Part shown: positions 1 to 8,617 of the stretch, piece after piece
Numbering within the stretch: position 1 is the first letter of the stretch
How the letters are laid out: every line of letters begins with the position of its first letter
Assembly (NCBI GenBank): GCA_023666265.1
Contig: JAMPCH010000018.1
Coordinates: forward strand, 1-45,268
Reading direction: 5' to 3'
From: Roseburia sp.
Lineage (GTDB): Bacteria > Bacillota > Clostridia > Oscillospirales > Ruminococcaceae
Length of the DNA stretch: 45,268 bases
The notes under the pieces: generated by a model
Told to the model about the DNA's origin: nothing
Seen by the model: only the letters and a program-made list of their open reading frames with translations
Databases searched by the model: none
Program-made: the position numbers and the translations under genes

Positions 1-324
1 CTCGGGGCGACCGCCCGCGCCGCGCCCCTTGGCGCATTTCCGCCCGATCTGGACGCGTCTCATCAGCGTTTTATCCTTATCCTTTAACGCGGCAACGTCG
101 GTATTGACCGCGACGAACTCGATATTTACGTCGTCGTCGCTCACGTCCTTCGCGCCCTTATCGCGAAGACCCTTCTTCGCCATATTCTCTACCGCGTTAC
201 AGCCGCCGCCCCCGACGCCGAATACCTTGATCTCAATATTATAGACGGCGCTCTCGTCGAGATGGTCAAATTCCGGCTCCTCGCTCTCTACCGCGAAGCC
301 CTCCTCATCAATTTCAATAGCCAA
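1..324 (-). CDS. ftsZ: Cell division protein FtsZ, N-terminal part (cut by window edge)
   Basis: FtsZ is the tubulin-like GTPase that forms the division ring. Only the first 108 codons are present; the gene continues beyond base 1. The translation shows an N-terminal acidic tail, then IKVFGVGGGGCNAVENM, the first nucleotide-binding segment, and later EFVAVNTD and VQIGRKCAKGRGAGGRPE, matching the T2 and T3 regions of FtsZ. The start is a TTG at 322-324, chosen because a GGGAGGT ribosome-binding site lies 8 bases upstream and no ATG fits. The segment between the first two motifs carries an extra charged stretch (DKGAKDVSDDD), and RGAGGRPE departs from the usual GLGAGANPE. It is separated from ftsQ by 213 bases and has its own promoter. 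Confidence 0.9.
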   Translation of the reverse strand, partial: MAIEIDEEGFAVESEEPEFDHLDESAVYNIEIKVFGVGGGGCNAVENMAKKGLRDKGAKDVSDDDVNIEFVAVNTDVAALKDKDKTLMRRVQIGRKCAKGRGAGGRPE

Positions 325-402
325 CGTTTTTTACCTCCCGATTTTGATCCATCGGTACCGCTCCGACGCTCGCCGACGACGGTACAGTTTATCTCATTTT
401 CT

Positions 403-431
403 ATTGTAACAGATTTCCCCCGAAATTTCAA
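403..431 (-). promoter_or_regulatory. Putative sigma-A promoter of ftsZ
   Basis: On the minus strand a -35 TTGAAA (426-431) and a -10 TACAAT (403-408) are separated by 17 bases. The start site would fall near 396, giving a leader of about 70 bases before the TTG start of ftsZ. This suggests ftsZ can be transcribed separately from the long upstream cluster. Confidence 0.6.
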
Positions 432-537
432 TACTTTTTTTAAAAAAAGTAATCGTTTCGGCGGACTTTTTTCTCCGACGGCGAATTTTAGCGGATCTTA
501 AGACGATGTTTTTTAGGGAAGGCGTGCGCTTTTTCTC

Positions 538-1617
538 CTACTCGTCAAGCGCCCCCTCCTCCGGCTCTGTCCCGTCCGGCTCGACCGCCGCGTCGGGGTC
601 GTCCTCCGTCGCCTCCGAGACGGGCGCGGTCTCGGGGAGCGGCGAGGTGAGCGGGCGCTGAACGACCTGTTCGGCGCTCGTTACGTCGAGCGAGACACGC
701 GCCCCCGGCTCGAGATAGCGCTCGATGACCTCCTTCGCCATGGTGAGCTTTTCCTCGATCGAGAGGATATTCCCGAGGCGGATCACGACGCGGTCCTCAT
801 AGGTGATCGTGATCGAGAGCGGGTCGGTGATGTCGAGCCGCGTCACCTCGGGAAACTCGAGCTTCTCGATCGCGGCGTTGATCGTCCTTACCATATCGTC
901 CTGTTCGGGGTCGGCGGCGGTGATATAGTCGCCGACGACGACGCTCTCGCCCGGTCGATAGCCGACGACCTCCATACAGTCCGCCGCGTCGCTCTCGATC
1001 TGCATGACCCGCCCGACGTGAGAGATGACATAGTTTTTACCCGCGTAATAAAAGTTCGCCATCGGCTCGGCGGGCGTGACCGTGATCTTGATCGCGTTCG
1101 GGAATTGCTTCGTCACGACCGCGCTGTCGAGGCTCACGAGCGCGTCGGTGATCCGCCGATCGATCCCCGAGAGATTGAGGCGGACGAGGTTCTCGTCCCC
1201 GCTCAGCCCGCTCGCCTCGATGATCGCCTCGTCGCTATAGATCGTCTCGCCCTCGACGATGATCCCCTCCGCGTTAAAGAGTACCGTCACCGACAGGATC
1301 GCGAAAATGATCGCCGCGACGATCCCGAGGAGGATATAATAAATGATATAGCTCCCCCGGCGGCGCTTTTTTTTCTTCTCCTTCTCCGCCTGTTTTTCGC
1401 GGCGCTTACGCTCCTCCTCGCGCTGTTTACGGACGGGGCTTTGGGGCGGCATCTGTTTTTTCGTCTGTTCCGAGAGCTTTTGTTGACGCTTGGTGTTTTG
1501 CGCCGGCTTTTTCTTTTTCACGGCGGAGCGCTTTACCTCGTCGCGAAGGCGTTCGTTTAACTCCTCCTTACTGATCTCGGTCGTCTTTGTCTTATTGAGC
1601 CGATGAAATTCGGGCAT
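538..1617 (-). CDS. ftsQ: Cell division protein FtsQ/DivIB
   Basis: FtsQ (DivIB in Gram-positives) is a bitopic protein that links the FtsL/DivIC subcomplex to septal peptidoglycan synthesis. The 359-residue product has a Lys/Arg-rich cytoplasmic N-terminus (about 1-90), one membrane segment (about 92-115), then a POTRA-like domain starting near VEGETIYSDEAI with the usual ALVSLDSAVVTKQFPNAIKI run, and an acidic Pro/Glu-rich C-terminal tail (last 45 residues). The ATG at 1617 has GGAAGGGG upstream. It follows murA by 138 bases and precedes ftsZ. The basic N-terminus and acidic tail are longer than in E. coli FtsQ, as in other Gram-positive DivIB proteins. Confidence 0.88.
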   Translation of the reverse strand: MPEFHRLNKTKTTEISKEELNERLRDEVKRSAVKKKKPAQNTKRQQKLSEQTKKQMPPQSPVRKQREEERKRREKQAEKEKKKKRRRGSYIIYYILLGIVAAIIFAILSVTVLFNAEGIIVEGETIYSDEAIIEASGLSGDENLVRLNLSGIDRRITDALVSLDSAVVTKQFPNAIKITVTPAEPMANFYYAGKNYVISHVGRVMQIESDAADCMEVVGYRPGESVVVGDYITAADPEQDDMVRTINAAIEKLEFPEVTRLDITDPLSITITYEDRVVIRLGNILSIEEKLTMAKEVIERYLEPGARVSLDVTSAEQVVQRPLTSPLPETAPVSEATEDDPDAAVEPDGTEPEEGALDE

Positions 1618-1755
1618 CGCGCTTCACCCCTTCCGTTCTTTTTCCGTTCCCCGCCGCATAAATTGTAACGATGATTTTAAGACGACACCGCGACCTCCCC
1701 GCCCGAACTTGACCCGAGGGGGAGAACGCCTTCCCAAAAAAATCAAGAAAACATT

Positions 1756-3024
1756 TTACCCGTTCTCCGTTCGGATCTCCGCGCCGACGCTCCTCAGCCG
1801 CGCCTCGAGCTCCTCATATCCGCGATAGATATAACAGGTCTTCCCGATCTTTGTCGTCCCCTCGGCGAAAAGTCCCGCCGTGACGAGCGCCGCCCCGCCG
1901 CGAAGGTCGGTCGCCTCGAGCTCCGCGCCCGACAGGCGCTCGACCCCCTCGACGACCGCGACCCGACCCTCGACATTGATCCGCGCCCCGAGCCGCGTCA
2001 GCTCGGCGACGTGGCGATAGCGGTTCTCAAAGACCGTCTCGACGAAGATCGACGTCCCGGGGAGGGTCGTACAAAGCGCCATTAAGGCGGGCTGTGCGTC
2101 GGTCGGGAAGCCGGGATGTACCGCCGTCCGGATCATCGGCGGCGCTTTTAGGCGCTTCCTCGCGTTGAGATAGATACAGTCCTCGCCAAAGCTGTAAATA
2201 CTGCACCCGATCTGTTCGAGGGTCGAGAGGATCGGCTCCATCGAGCCGGGGTCCGCCTTCGTCAGCATCAGCTCGCCGCGCGTCGCCGCCCCACAACAGA
2301 GATAGGTCGCCGCCGCGATCCGATCGGGCATGATCGTATAGTCACACCCGTGAAGCCGCTTTACGCCCTCGACCGTGATCGTCCCCGTCCCCGCGCCCGC
2401 GATCTTAGCGCCGCATTTTTTAAGAAAGCGCGACAGGTCGGCGATCTCGGGCTCTCGCGCGGCGTTATGGATCTCGGTCGTCCCCTCGGCGAGGATCGCC
2501 GCGAGTAGGATATTCTCCGTCGCGCCGACCGAGGGGAGCGGTAGCGTGATCCGCGCCCCGACGAGCTTATCCGCCGTACAGTTTAAATACCCATGCTCCT
2601 CGCGGACGACCGCGCCCATTCGCCGAAACGCCGCGAGGTGAAAGTCGATCGGTCTCGCCCCGATCTCACAGCCGCCCGGGAAGCTTAAACGGCATTGACG
2701 CGCCCGCCCGATCAAAGCGCCCATAAAGATGATCGACGAGCGCATCTCGCGCATGAGCGTATCCGAGATCGACGTCCCCGTCAGCGCCGAGGAATTGATC
2801 GTGACCGAGCCGCCCTCGCGGCGACAGCCACAGCCGAGCGACGCTAAGATCCTGAGCGCCGCGTCACAGTCCGTCAGTCGGGGGCAGTTATAAAGCGTCG
2901 TCTCGCCCCCGACGAGGACGGCGGCGGCGAGGATCGGTAGGGCGCTGTTTTTAGCCCCTTGGACGGGGATCTCGCCCTCGATCCGCCTCCCGCCCTGTAC
3001 GACGATCTTTTGCCGTGCCGACAT
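1756..3024 (-). CDS. murA: UDP-N-acetylglucosamine 1-carboxyvinyltransferase MurA
   Basis: MurA transfers enolpyruvate from PEP to UDP-GlcNAc, the first committed step of peptidoglycan synthesis, in the cytoplasm. The 422-residue product has the family's normal length. It shows GAKNSALP with Lys25 near the N-terminus and the active-site loop PGGCEIGARPIDFHL with the catalytic Cys at 119, the residue alkylated by fosfomycin in sensitive enzymes, so sensitivity is expected (inference). The ATG at 3024 follows an AAGGGTG site. It lies between murG and ftsQ, a common Firmicutes arrangement. The 73-base gap to murG suggests cotranscription. Confidence 0.95.
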   Translation of the reverse strand: MSARQKIVVQGGRRIEGEIPVQGAKNSALPILAAAVLVGGETTLYNCPRLTDCDAALRILASLGCGCRREGGSVTINSSALTGTSISDTLMREMRSSIIFMGALIGRARQCRLSFPGGCEIGARPIDFHLAAFRRMGAVVREEHGYLNCTADKLVGARITLPLPSVGATENILLAAILAEGTTEIHNAAREPEIADLSRFLKKCGAKIAGAGTGTITVEGVKRLHGCDYTIMPDRIAAATYLCCGAATRGELMLTKADPGSMEPILSTLEQIGCSIYSFGEDCIYLNARKRLKAPPMIRTAVHPGFPTDAQPALMALCTTLPGTSIFVETVFENRYRHVAELTRLGARINVEGRVAVVEGVERLSGAELEATDLRGGAALVTAGLFAEGTTKIGKTCYIYRGYEELEARLRSVGAEIRTENG

Positions 3025-3098
3025 ATGATCTTCACCCTTTCCCGTGTTTTCTTTTTCTTACTTTATGCGGGAAAGGTGTTTTTTGTGAAATCTCGCCT

Positions 3099-4211
3099 TT
3101 ATCGCGTAAGGTCGATGAGCTTACTTACGATCGTGTCCGCCGCGTTTAGGGTCGCGAGCCGCGCGGCGTTTTTTTCCATTTCGCCGAGCCGCTCGGGGTC
3201 TTTTAAAAATCCGTCGACGAGCGCGATGAGCTTCGCGGCGTCGAGGTCTTTATCCTCGATGAGGACGGCGGCTTTTTCCTCCGCGAGCGAGAGGGCGTTA
3301 TAATACTGATGATTTTCCGCCGCTTTGGGGAAGGGGATCAGGATCGACGCGCGCCCGATCGCCTTGAGCTCGGTGAGGGTCATCGCCCCCGCGCGCGAGA
3401 TCACGACGTCCGCCGCGCACATACAGGTATACATATTATCGATATACTCGCGTAGGATCATACGGCTCGTCGGGGTCACGCCTTCTTTTTTTAAGAGCGC
3501 GTCAAAGACCTCGCGCCCGTTCCCGCCATAGCCGTGGATATGGTTGATCCCGCCCGTCTCGCTCTCCCATTTTAAGAGCGCCGCGACCGACTCGGTGATC
3601 TTATTCGCGCCGAGACTGCCGCCGAATGACAGGATCGTCAGCCCGTCGGATAGCCCGAGGCGCTTTCGCGCCGCCGCCCGATCCTCGATCGGGATATTCG
3701 TCCTGAGCGGATTCCCCGTGATGATGACGTTATTGCTTTTGGGAAGGCGTTCTTTCGCCGCGCGATCGACGACGAAGACACAGTCCGCGTGCTTGGCGAG
3801 GAGGCGCGTCGCGACCCCGGGGAGCGAATTGCTCTCGTGGGTCGCCGTCCTGATCCCGAGCTTCGCCGCGCTCAGTAGGATCGGCGCGGAGACATAGCCG
3901 CCCGTCCCGACGACGACGTCGGGGCGAAATTCCTTTAAGAGCTTCGCGGCGTTTGACCGCGCGGTGAGATAGTGAAACGCCGCCTCGACGTTACGGAGCA
4001 TGTCGTGGACGGAGAGCTTACGCTGAAGCCCCTCCATCCGAAAGGCGCGGAAGGGATAACCCGCCTTTTTGACGAGCGACGCCTCCATTCCGTTCGGCGT
4101 CCCGACGAAAAGGATCTCGCTCTCGGGGAAGATCTCTTTGATCTTATCCGCGATCGCGAGCGCGGGATTGATGTGTCCCGCGGTACCGCCCGCAGCTAAA
4201 ACGACTTTCAT
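3099..4211 (-). CDS. murG: Undecaprenyl-PP-MurNAc-pentapeptide-UDP GlcNAc transferase MurG
   Basis: MurG adds GlcNAc to lipid I to make lipid II on the inner membrane face. The 370-residue product begins MKVVLAAGGTAGHINPALAI, containing the first glycine-rich loop (GGTAGH). It continues with GTGGYVSAPIL, THESNSLPG, a second-domain loop LSFGGSLGANKI and the acceptor region SRAGAMTLTELKAIGRASIL. The frame extends upstream in the same phase to 4340, but those 43 residues are basic and overlap ftsW, so the ATG at 4211 is preferred because the family starts there. It lies 49 bases after ftsW. Confidence 0.95.
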   Translation of the reverse strand: MKVVLAAGGTAGHINPALAIADKIKEIFPESEILFVGTPNGMEASLVKKAGYPFRAFRMEGLQRKLSVHDMLRNVEAAFHYLTARSNAAKLLKEFRPDVVVGTGGYVSAPILLSAAKLGIRTATHESNSLPGVATRLLAKHADCVFVVDRAAKERLPKSNNVIITGNPLRTNIPIEDRAAARKRLGLSDGLTILSFGGSLGANKITESVAALLKWESETGGINHIHGYGGNGREVFDALLKKEGVTPTSRMILREYIDNMYTCMCAADVVISRAGAMTLTELKAIGRASILIPFPKAAENHQYYNALSLAEEKAAVLIEDKDLDAAKLIALVDGFLKDPERLGEMEKNAARLATLNAADTIVSKLIDLTR

Positions 4212-4260
4212 ATTACGACCCTTTCTTCGGCGAAGACCTTTGGCGGGTGAAGCTTTTTTC

Positions 4261-5586
4261 TTACTGGAGCACCGCCTTCCGCGAGATATTGAGTACGATC
4301 CCCATTTCCGCCATCTGCATGATGAGCGCCGTACCCCCATAGCTGATAAAGGGGAGTGAGATCCCCGTATTCGGCGCGGCGTTCGAGACGACGGCGATAT
4401 TTAAGAGCGCCTGAAGCCCGATCTGGATCACGATCCCCGCGCAAAGGAGCATACCGAATTTATCGGGCGCGGAGGAGGCGATATAAAACCCACGGACGAC
4501 GAAGATGATAAATAAAAGGATCACGAGGATCGCCCCGACATACCCGAGCTCCTCACAGATGACCGAGAAGATAAAGTCGTTCTCGACGACGGGGAGATAG
4601 CCGTACTTCCCGCGCGAGTTACCCAGCCCCAGCCCGAAAAGTCCGCCCGAGCCGATCGTGACGAGCGACTGATAGGTCTGGAAGGTCTTATCGAGGATAT
4701 CCGCCTCCGGGTCGCGAAAGCTCAAAAACCGCGTCGTGATATAGTCATAGCCCATCAGCGGGAAGATCCACACAACGAGGACGACCCCCGCCGCGAGAAG
4801 CCCGACGACGATCCAAAGATGCGTCGCCTTCGCCCCGCCGATACAGAGCATACAAAGCGAGATCACAAAGATGATGACCGTACAGGAGATATGCGGCTGT
4901 AAGATGACCAGCCCACAGGAGATCCCGATCCTAAGGAGGATCGGGAAAAACCCGTTCCTAAAGTCCCCGAGCTTGTCGTAATTTCGTTGCATATATTCGG
5001 CGATCATCATGATCGTGACGAATTTTAAAATTTCCGAGGGTTGGAACTGGATACCCCCGATAACGAGCCAGCGCTCCGCGCCGCCGAGCGTCGTCCCCAT
5101 AAAGCGGACGAGGAGCATCAGCGTCGCGCTACCGATCATCGCGGCGGAAAGAATGACGCGCTGGGCGAAAAAATGATAGTCGATAAACGAGAGGACGATC
5201 ATCGCGATAAAGCCGATCCCCGCGAAGATAAGCTGGCGCTTTACAAAGTAGAGGCTGTCCCCATAGCTGTGGTTCGCCGAGGCATACGTCGCCGAAAAAA
5301 GCATGATCAGCCCAAAAGCGAGGAGAATCAAAACGATCAGAAAAAACGAGAAATCGAACCGCTGAGGGATCGAGAAATTGACGAACCGTCTCAGGTTCGC
5401 GCCGTTCTTTTTCGGCGCGCTCTGCGCCTGCGCGGCGCTTCGCGCCGCGCGGTTCGACGAGCGATTTGATGTGCGGTTCGACGAACCGCCGCCCGCCCCC
5501 CGAAAGGGTACGGCGTTGCGCGCGGGAGCGCTCCTTCCCGTGTTCGCCGTTACGCGCCGTCTTTGCTGCTCCGTTAAATTTGTCAT
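4261..5586 (-). CDS. ftsW: Septal peptidoglycan glycosyltransferase FtsW (SEDS family)
   Basis: FtsW polymerises lipid II at the septum together with its cognate class B penicillin-binding protein. The 441-residue product has an unusual hydrophilic N-terminus of about 80 residues with repeated Asn-Arg-Ser units (RTSNRSSNRAARS), then about ten membrane segments. SEDS landmarks include GGAERWLVIGGIQFQPSEILK and, near the end, NTGISLPFISYGGTALIMQM. The ATG at 5586 has an AAAGGAGAG site. The neighbours mraY (upstream) and murG (downstream) support FtsW rather than RodA or SpoVE, although SpoVE is a close alternative in spore formers. Confidence 0.9.
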   Translation of the reverse strand: MTNLTEQQRRRVTANTGRSAPARNAVPFRGAGGGSSNRTSNRSSNRAARSAAQAQSAPKKNGANLRRFVNFSIPQRFDFSFFLIVLILLAFGLIMLFSATYASANHSYGDSLYFVKRQLIFAGIGFIAMIVLSFIDYHFFAQRVILSAAMIGSATLMLLVRFMGTTLGGAERWLVIGGIQFQPSEILKFVTIMMIAEYMQRNYDKLGDFRNGFFPILLRIGISCGLVILQPHISCTVIIFVISLCMLCIGGAKATHLWIVVGLLAAGVVLVVWIFPLMGYDYITTRFLSFRDPEADILDKTFQTYQSLVTIGSGGLFGLGLGNSRGKYGYLPVVENDFIFSVICEELGYVGAILVILLFIIFVVRGFYIASSAPDKFGMLLCAGIVIQIGLQALLNIAVVSNAAPNTGISLPFISYGGTALIMQMAEMGIVLNISRKAVLQ

Positions 5587-5625
5587 AGCCGTTTTCTCTC
5601 CTTTCCCCGTGTTTTCCTTACCCCA

Positions 5626-6639
5626 TTAAAGTCCCTTCGCCAAGAGGACGGCGACCGCCCCCGCCAAAAGCCCGAGGAGCGAAAAGACCGCGACGATCTT
5701 CCCCTCCTTCCAGCCCCTCATCTCAAAGCTGTGGTGGATCGGGGTCATTTTAAAGAGCCGCTTCCCGTGCGTGATCTTAAAATACGTCGTCTGGATCAGG
5801 ACGGTGAGCGCTTCCCAAATATAGACCGCCGCCGCGATCACCATTAAGACCTCGGCGTTCGCGCCGATCCCGAGCGCGACGACGACCCCGCCAAAAAAGA
5901 GCGAACCCGTATCCCCCATAAAGACCTTCGCGGGGTGGGCGTTCCAGATAAGGAAGCCGATACAGCCCCCCGCCGCCGCCGCCGCGAGGATCGTCAGCCC
6001 GACCGCGTTTAACATCGCCGTGATCACGATAAACGCCGCGCAGTAGACAAAGGTCACACTCGTACATAGCCCGTCGATCCCGTCGGTGAGGTTGACCGCG
6101 TTCACGAGATAGAGGATCGCGAGCCCCACGAGGATATAATAAAAATACCAAAGATCGAGCGCCCCGATAAACGGGAGGCGGACGACCGTCGACGTATTCC
6201 CCGCGAGGATACGGACGGTGAAATACGCCGCGATCACGAGGACCTGTAAGACGATCTTTTGAGACGGGGTCAGCCCCTCGTTCTGTTTCCGCCTTATCTT
6301 GGTGAAATCGTCGATAAACCCGATCGCGCCGAAAAGGAGCGCCATGATCAGCCCCGAGACGGCGTTGATATAATTCATCGCCTCCGTCTGTTCGAGCGAG
6401 ATCCGCCCCGTCGCCGCGAGCATACCGATCCCCGCCGCGAACGCCGCCGCGACCCCGGGGATAAAAAAGACTCCGCCCATCGTCGGCGTCCCCTGTTTCG
6501 TCTTTTTATGCCACGCGGGACCGATGTCGAGGATCGTCTGACCGAATTTGAGCTTTCTCAGCATCGGGACAGCCGCGAACCCGAGGAGCGCCGTCGCGAT
6601 CAGCGCGACCGCCGCCGTGATTAAAATGATCCAAAGCAT
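5626..6639 (-). CDS. mraY: Phospho-N-acetylmuramoyl-pentapeptide transferase MraY
   Basis: MraY moves phospho-MurNAc-pentapeptide to undecaprenyl phosphate, forming lipid I in the membrane. The 337-residue product carries the family signatures GFIDDFTKI (Asp-Asp pair), NAVNLTDGIDGL and MGDTGSLFFGG, plus the HHSFEMRGWKEGKIV segment near the C-terminus, among about ten membrane helices. The frame is open up to 6708, but that would overlap murE. The ATG at 6639 has GGGAGGG about 8 bases upstream and gives the standard length, so it is chosen. murD, which often follows mraY, is absent here; ftsW comes next. Confidence 0.95.
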   Translation of the reverse strand: MLWIILITAAVALIATALLGFAAVPMLRKLKFGQTILDIGPAWHKKTKQGTPTMGGVFFIPGVAAAFAAGIGMLAATGRISLEQTEAMNYINAVSGLIMALLFGAIGFIDDFTKIRRKQNEGLTPSQKIVLQVLVIAAYFTVRILAGNTSTVVRLPFIGALDLWYFYYILVGLAILYLVNAVNLTDGIDGLCTSVTFVYCAAFIVITAMLNAVGLTILAAAAAGGCIGFLIWNAHPAKVFMGDTGSLFFGGVVVALGIGANAEVLMVIAAAVYIWEALTVLIQTTYFKITHGKRLFKMTPIHHSFEMRGWKEGKIVAVFSLLGLLAGAVAVLLAKGL

Positions 6640-6692
6640 CTCATAGCCCTCCCGCCCGTAGTCCTTCCATAAATAAAAAAGCAAAAATATGA

Positions 6693-8156
6693 TCAAGAGC
6701 CGCCGCAAAGCTCGGCGATGACCTCACGCTCGCTGAACGGTCGATAATCGTCCCCGATCACCTGATAATCCTCGTGACCCTTACCGCATAGTAGGAGGAC
6801 GTCGCCCGCCTCCGCCCGCGCGACGGCGTATTCGATCGCCTCGCGCCGATCCGTGATCGGGACAGCCTCACAGAGCGCGTCGGCGAAGCCCTCCATGACC
6901 ATTTCGATGATCCGCTCGGGGCTCTCAAAGCGCGGGTTATCCGAGGTCACGACGGCGAGGTCGGCGTACCGCGCGACCGTCGCGCCCATGTCCTTACGCT
7001 TCCCCGCGTCGCGCTCGCCCGCCGCGCCGAAGACGACGATCATCTTCCCTTTTGTGAAGCCCTTCATCGCCGATAGGATCTTCTCGAGCGCGTCCGCCGT
7101 ATGGGCGTAGTCACAGATCACGGTATACGCCCCGTCATAAAGCACCTCCGCCCGTCCGCGTACCCCCGTCACAGCGCGAAACGCCTCCGCCGTCTCGCGG
7201 ATCGTCATTCCCGCCGCGCGACAGGCGGCGGCGGCGCAAAGCGAATTTTCGACATTGAATCGCCCGGGGGACGGAAGCTCGATCGGGTAAGACTGTTCGT
7301 CCTCTCTCGAACAGAGCCAATAGGATGAGCCGCCCGCGCGGAGCTTGATATTGACGCTGAAAAGATCCGCCGGCTCGGTCGTACTGACCGAGACGAGCCG
7401 CGCGGGTCGGTCGCGCCCCTCGCCCCCGCCCGAGGCGCTCAGCTCTTTATAGAGCCGCGCGCCGTAGGGGTCGTCGGTAAAGATCACCGCGCTCTCACAG
7501 GCGTAAAAGAGCGATCTTTTTGCCTTATAATAATTCTCCATCGTCCCGTGCCAGTCGAGGTGGTCTTGGGTCAGGTTCGTGAATACGCCGCAGACAAATC
7601 GCTCGCCGTAGACGCGGTATTGAGAGAGCGCTTGAGACGACGCCTCCATGACGCAGTACTGCGCCCCGTTATCCGCCATTTCGCGGAAGAGACGATAAAG
7701 CTCGGGCTGATAGGGCGTCGTGAGGCGGGTCGGGTATATCTTCCCGTATACGTCATATTCCGCCGTCCCGATATAGCCCGAGGGGCGACCCGCCGCGTTT
7801 AAAAGGCGGCGGATCATACTCGCGGTGGTGGTCTTACCGTTCGTCCCGGTGACGGCGATGAGCTTGAGGCGCTTCGTCGGCTCGCCGTAATAGCGCGAGG
7901 CGAGGGTCGTATAAAACTTCCGCGTATTCTTGACGACGATCTGACGCGATAAGCCGAGGTCGCGCTCGACGACGACCGCCGCCGCGCCCTTTTCGATCAT
8001 TTCGGCGCAAGCCGCGTGACCGTCGAAATTTTTCCCCGTAATGGCGATAAAAACGTCGTTTTTACGAAGGGCGCGGGTGTCGTCGGTGATCGACCCGATC
8101 TCGCCGTCGGGACAGTCCCCGCGCTCCTCCTCGGCGACAATATCGTATAGCCTCAT
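6693..8156 (-). CDS. murE: UDP-MurNAc-tripeptide synthetase MurE (meso-diaminopimelate type)
   Basis: MurE adds the third residue of the peptidoglycan stem peptide, using ATP. The 487-residue product has the Mur ligase P-loop VTGTNGKTTTASM (about 102-114), the carbamylated-lysine region YYKAKRSLF, and TSDNPRFESP, whose DNPR tetrad (406-409) marks enzymes selecting meso-diaminopimelate rather than lysine. The frame stays open to 8291, but that part is repeat-derived sequence (it reads GTPSQKNKKK, as a dispersed repeat does elsewhere). The ATG at 8156 with AGGGGGG upstream fits the family. A 461-base repeat-filled gap separates it from spoVD. murF is not adjacent. Confidence 0.94.
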   Translation of the reverse strand: MRLYDIVAEEERGDCPDGEIGSITDDTRALRKNDVFIAITGKNFDGHAACAEMIEKGAAAVVVERDLGLSRQIVVKNTRKFYTTLASRYYGEPTKRLKLIAVTGTNGKTTTASMIRRLLNAAGRPSGYIGTAEYDVYGKIYPTRLTTPYQPELYRLFREMADNGAQYCVMEASSQALSQYRVYGERFVCGVFTNLTQDHLDWHGTMENYYKAKRSLFYACESAVIFTDDPYGARLYKELSASGGGEGRDRPARLVSVSTTEPADLFSVNIKLRAGGSSYWLCSREDEQSYPIELPSPGRFNVENSLCAAAACRAAGMTIRETAEAFRAVTGVRGRAEVLYDGAYTVICDYAHTADALEKILSAMKGFTKGKMIVVFGAAGERDAGKRKDMGATVARYADLAVVTSDNPRFESPERIIEMVMEGFADALCEAVPITDRREAIEYAVARAEAGDVLLLCGKGHEDYQVIGDDYRPFSEREVIAELCGGS

Positions 8157-8273
8157 CGAGCCGCCCCCCTTTCGTTGCTTCGTTCCGATCTGTTTTTTTT
8201 TATTTTTTTGGGAAGGAGTGCCGTCCGGCACGCTTTGCGCGGTCTCGACCCCGCCCTTACTCCCCCGCGAACC
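8157..8273. other. Start of the spoVD-murE gap, with a short dispersed repeat
   Basis: No gene is supported here. At 8199-8222 there is an A/T tract followed by GGGAAGGAGTGCC, a copy of a short repeat seen at many gene borders in the window. The murE ribosome-binding site is next to its start. No clear promoter was found for murE on the minus strand. Confidence 0.5.
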
Positions 8274-8473
8274 CCACGCCGGTCTCAACAAAGCTCCCGA
8301 CCTTACAGCCGCAAGGGCAAAATTCGTAAGACTTGTAATGGGCGTAAAAAATCCCGCTTATGCTTATTTTAGAACAGGAGCGGATTTCCCCGCATGCTCC
8401 ACGCCGGTCTCAACAAAACTCCCGACCTTACAGCCGCAAGGGTGAAATTCGTAAGACCTGTAATGGGTATAAA
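8274..8473. repeat. Two direct repeats of about 75 bp in the spoVD-murE gap
   Basis: Two near-identical units begin at 8274 and 8399 (125-bp period). Both read CCACGCCGGTCTCAACAAA, then CTCCCGACCTTACAGCCGCA, then an AAATTCGTAAGAC stretch, with single-base differences. Open frames across them (such as HAGLNK..PDLTAAR) recur in both units only because the DNA is repeated; they lack a credible start and are not called as genes. The second unit runs straight into a two-hairpin element. Confidence 0.75.
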
Positions 8474-8478
8474 GGATT

Positions 8479-8617
8479 CCAAAGGAAATTATTTCCTTTG
8501 GTGGGGGTTTCGGGGGCGAAGCCCCCGCCTATACTCCTCGAATTTTTTCTTTTACATTCTCGTTTCTCTTTGTTTCTCTTTATCTCTCTTTATTTCTCTT
8601 ACTTCTCTCTCCGCGTC
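8479..8617. repeat. Two-hairpin repeat, single copy after spoVD
   Basis: Hairpin one is CCAAAGGAAA (8479-8488) with TTTCCTTTGG (8492-8501). Hairpin two is CGGGGGC (8511-8517) with GCCCCCG (8521-8527). A pyrimidine tract rich in TTTCTCT follows to 8610, a GAGA tract on the transcribed minus strand that starts just after the spoVD stop codon. This matches the right halves of the paired elements at 13443-14117, 24978-25449 and 42356-42668. Confidence 0.75.

Noticed and set aside
1018-1560. Long plus-strand frames opposite the division/cell-wall genes, including this one and those at 5041-5469, 6259-6624 and 9020-9658
   Set aside because: High G+C suppresses stop codons in antisense frames; the opposite strand encodes conserved families in each case.
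3733-3752. GGGAAGG repeat inside murG (also trmB near 29300)
   Set aside because: The encoded residues (LPKSNNV, FPKSSYA) are normal conserved family residues, so the match is by chance.
4212-4340. N-terminal extension of MurG (and similar extensions of MurE, MraY, TTG-started SpoVD)
   Set aside because: Extensions overlap neighbouring genes or repeats, whereas internal ATG codons have good ribosome-binding sites and match family starts.
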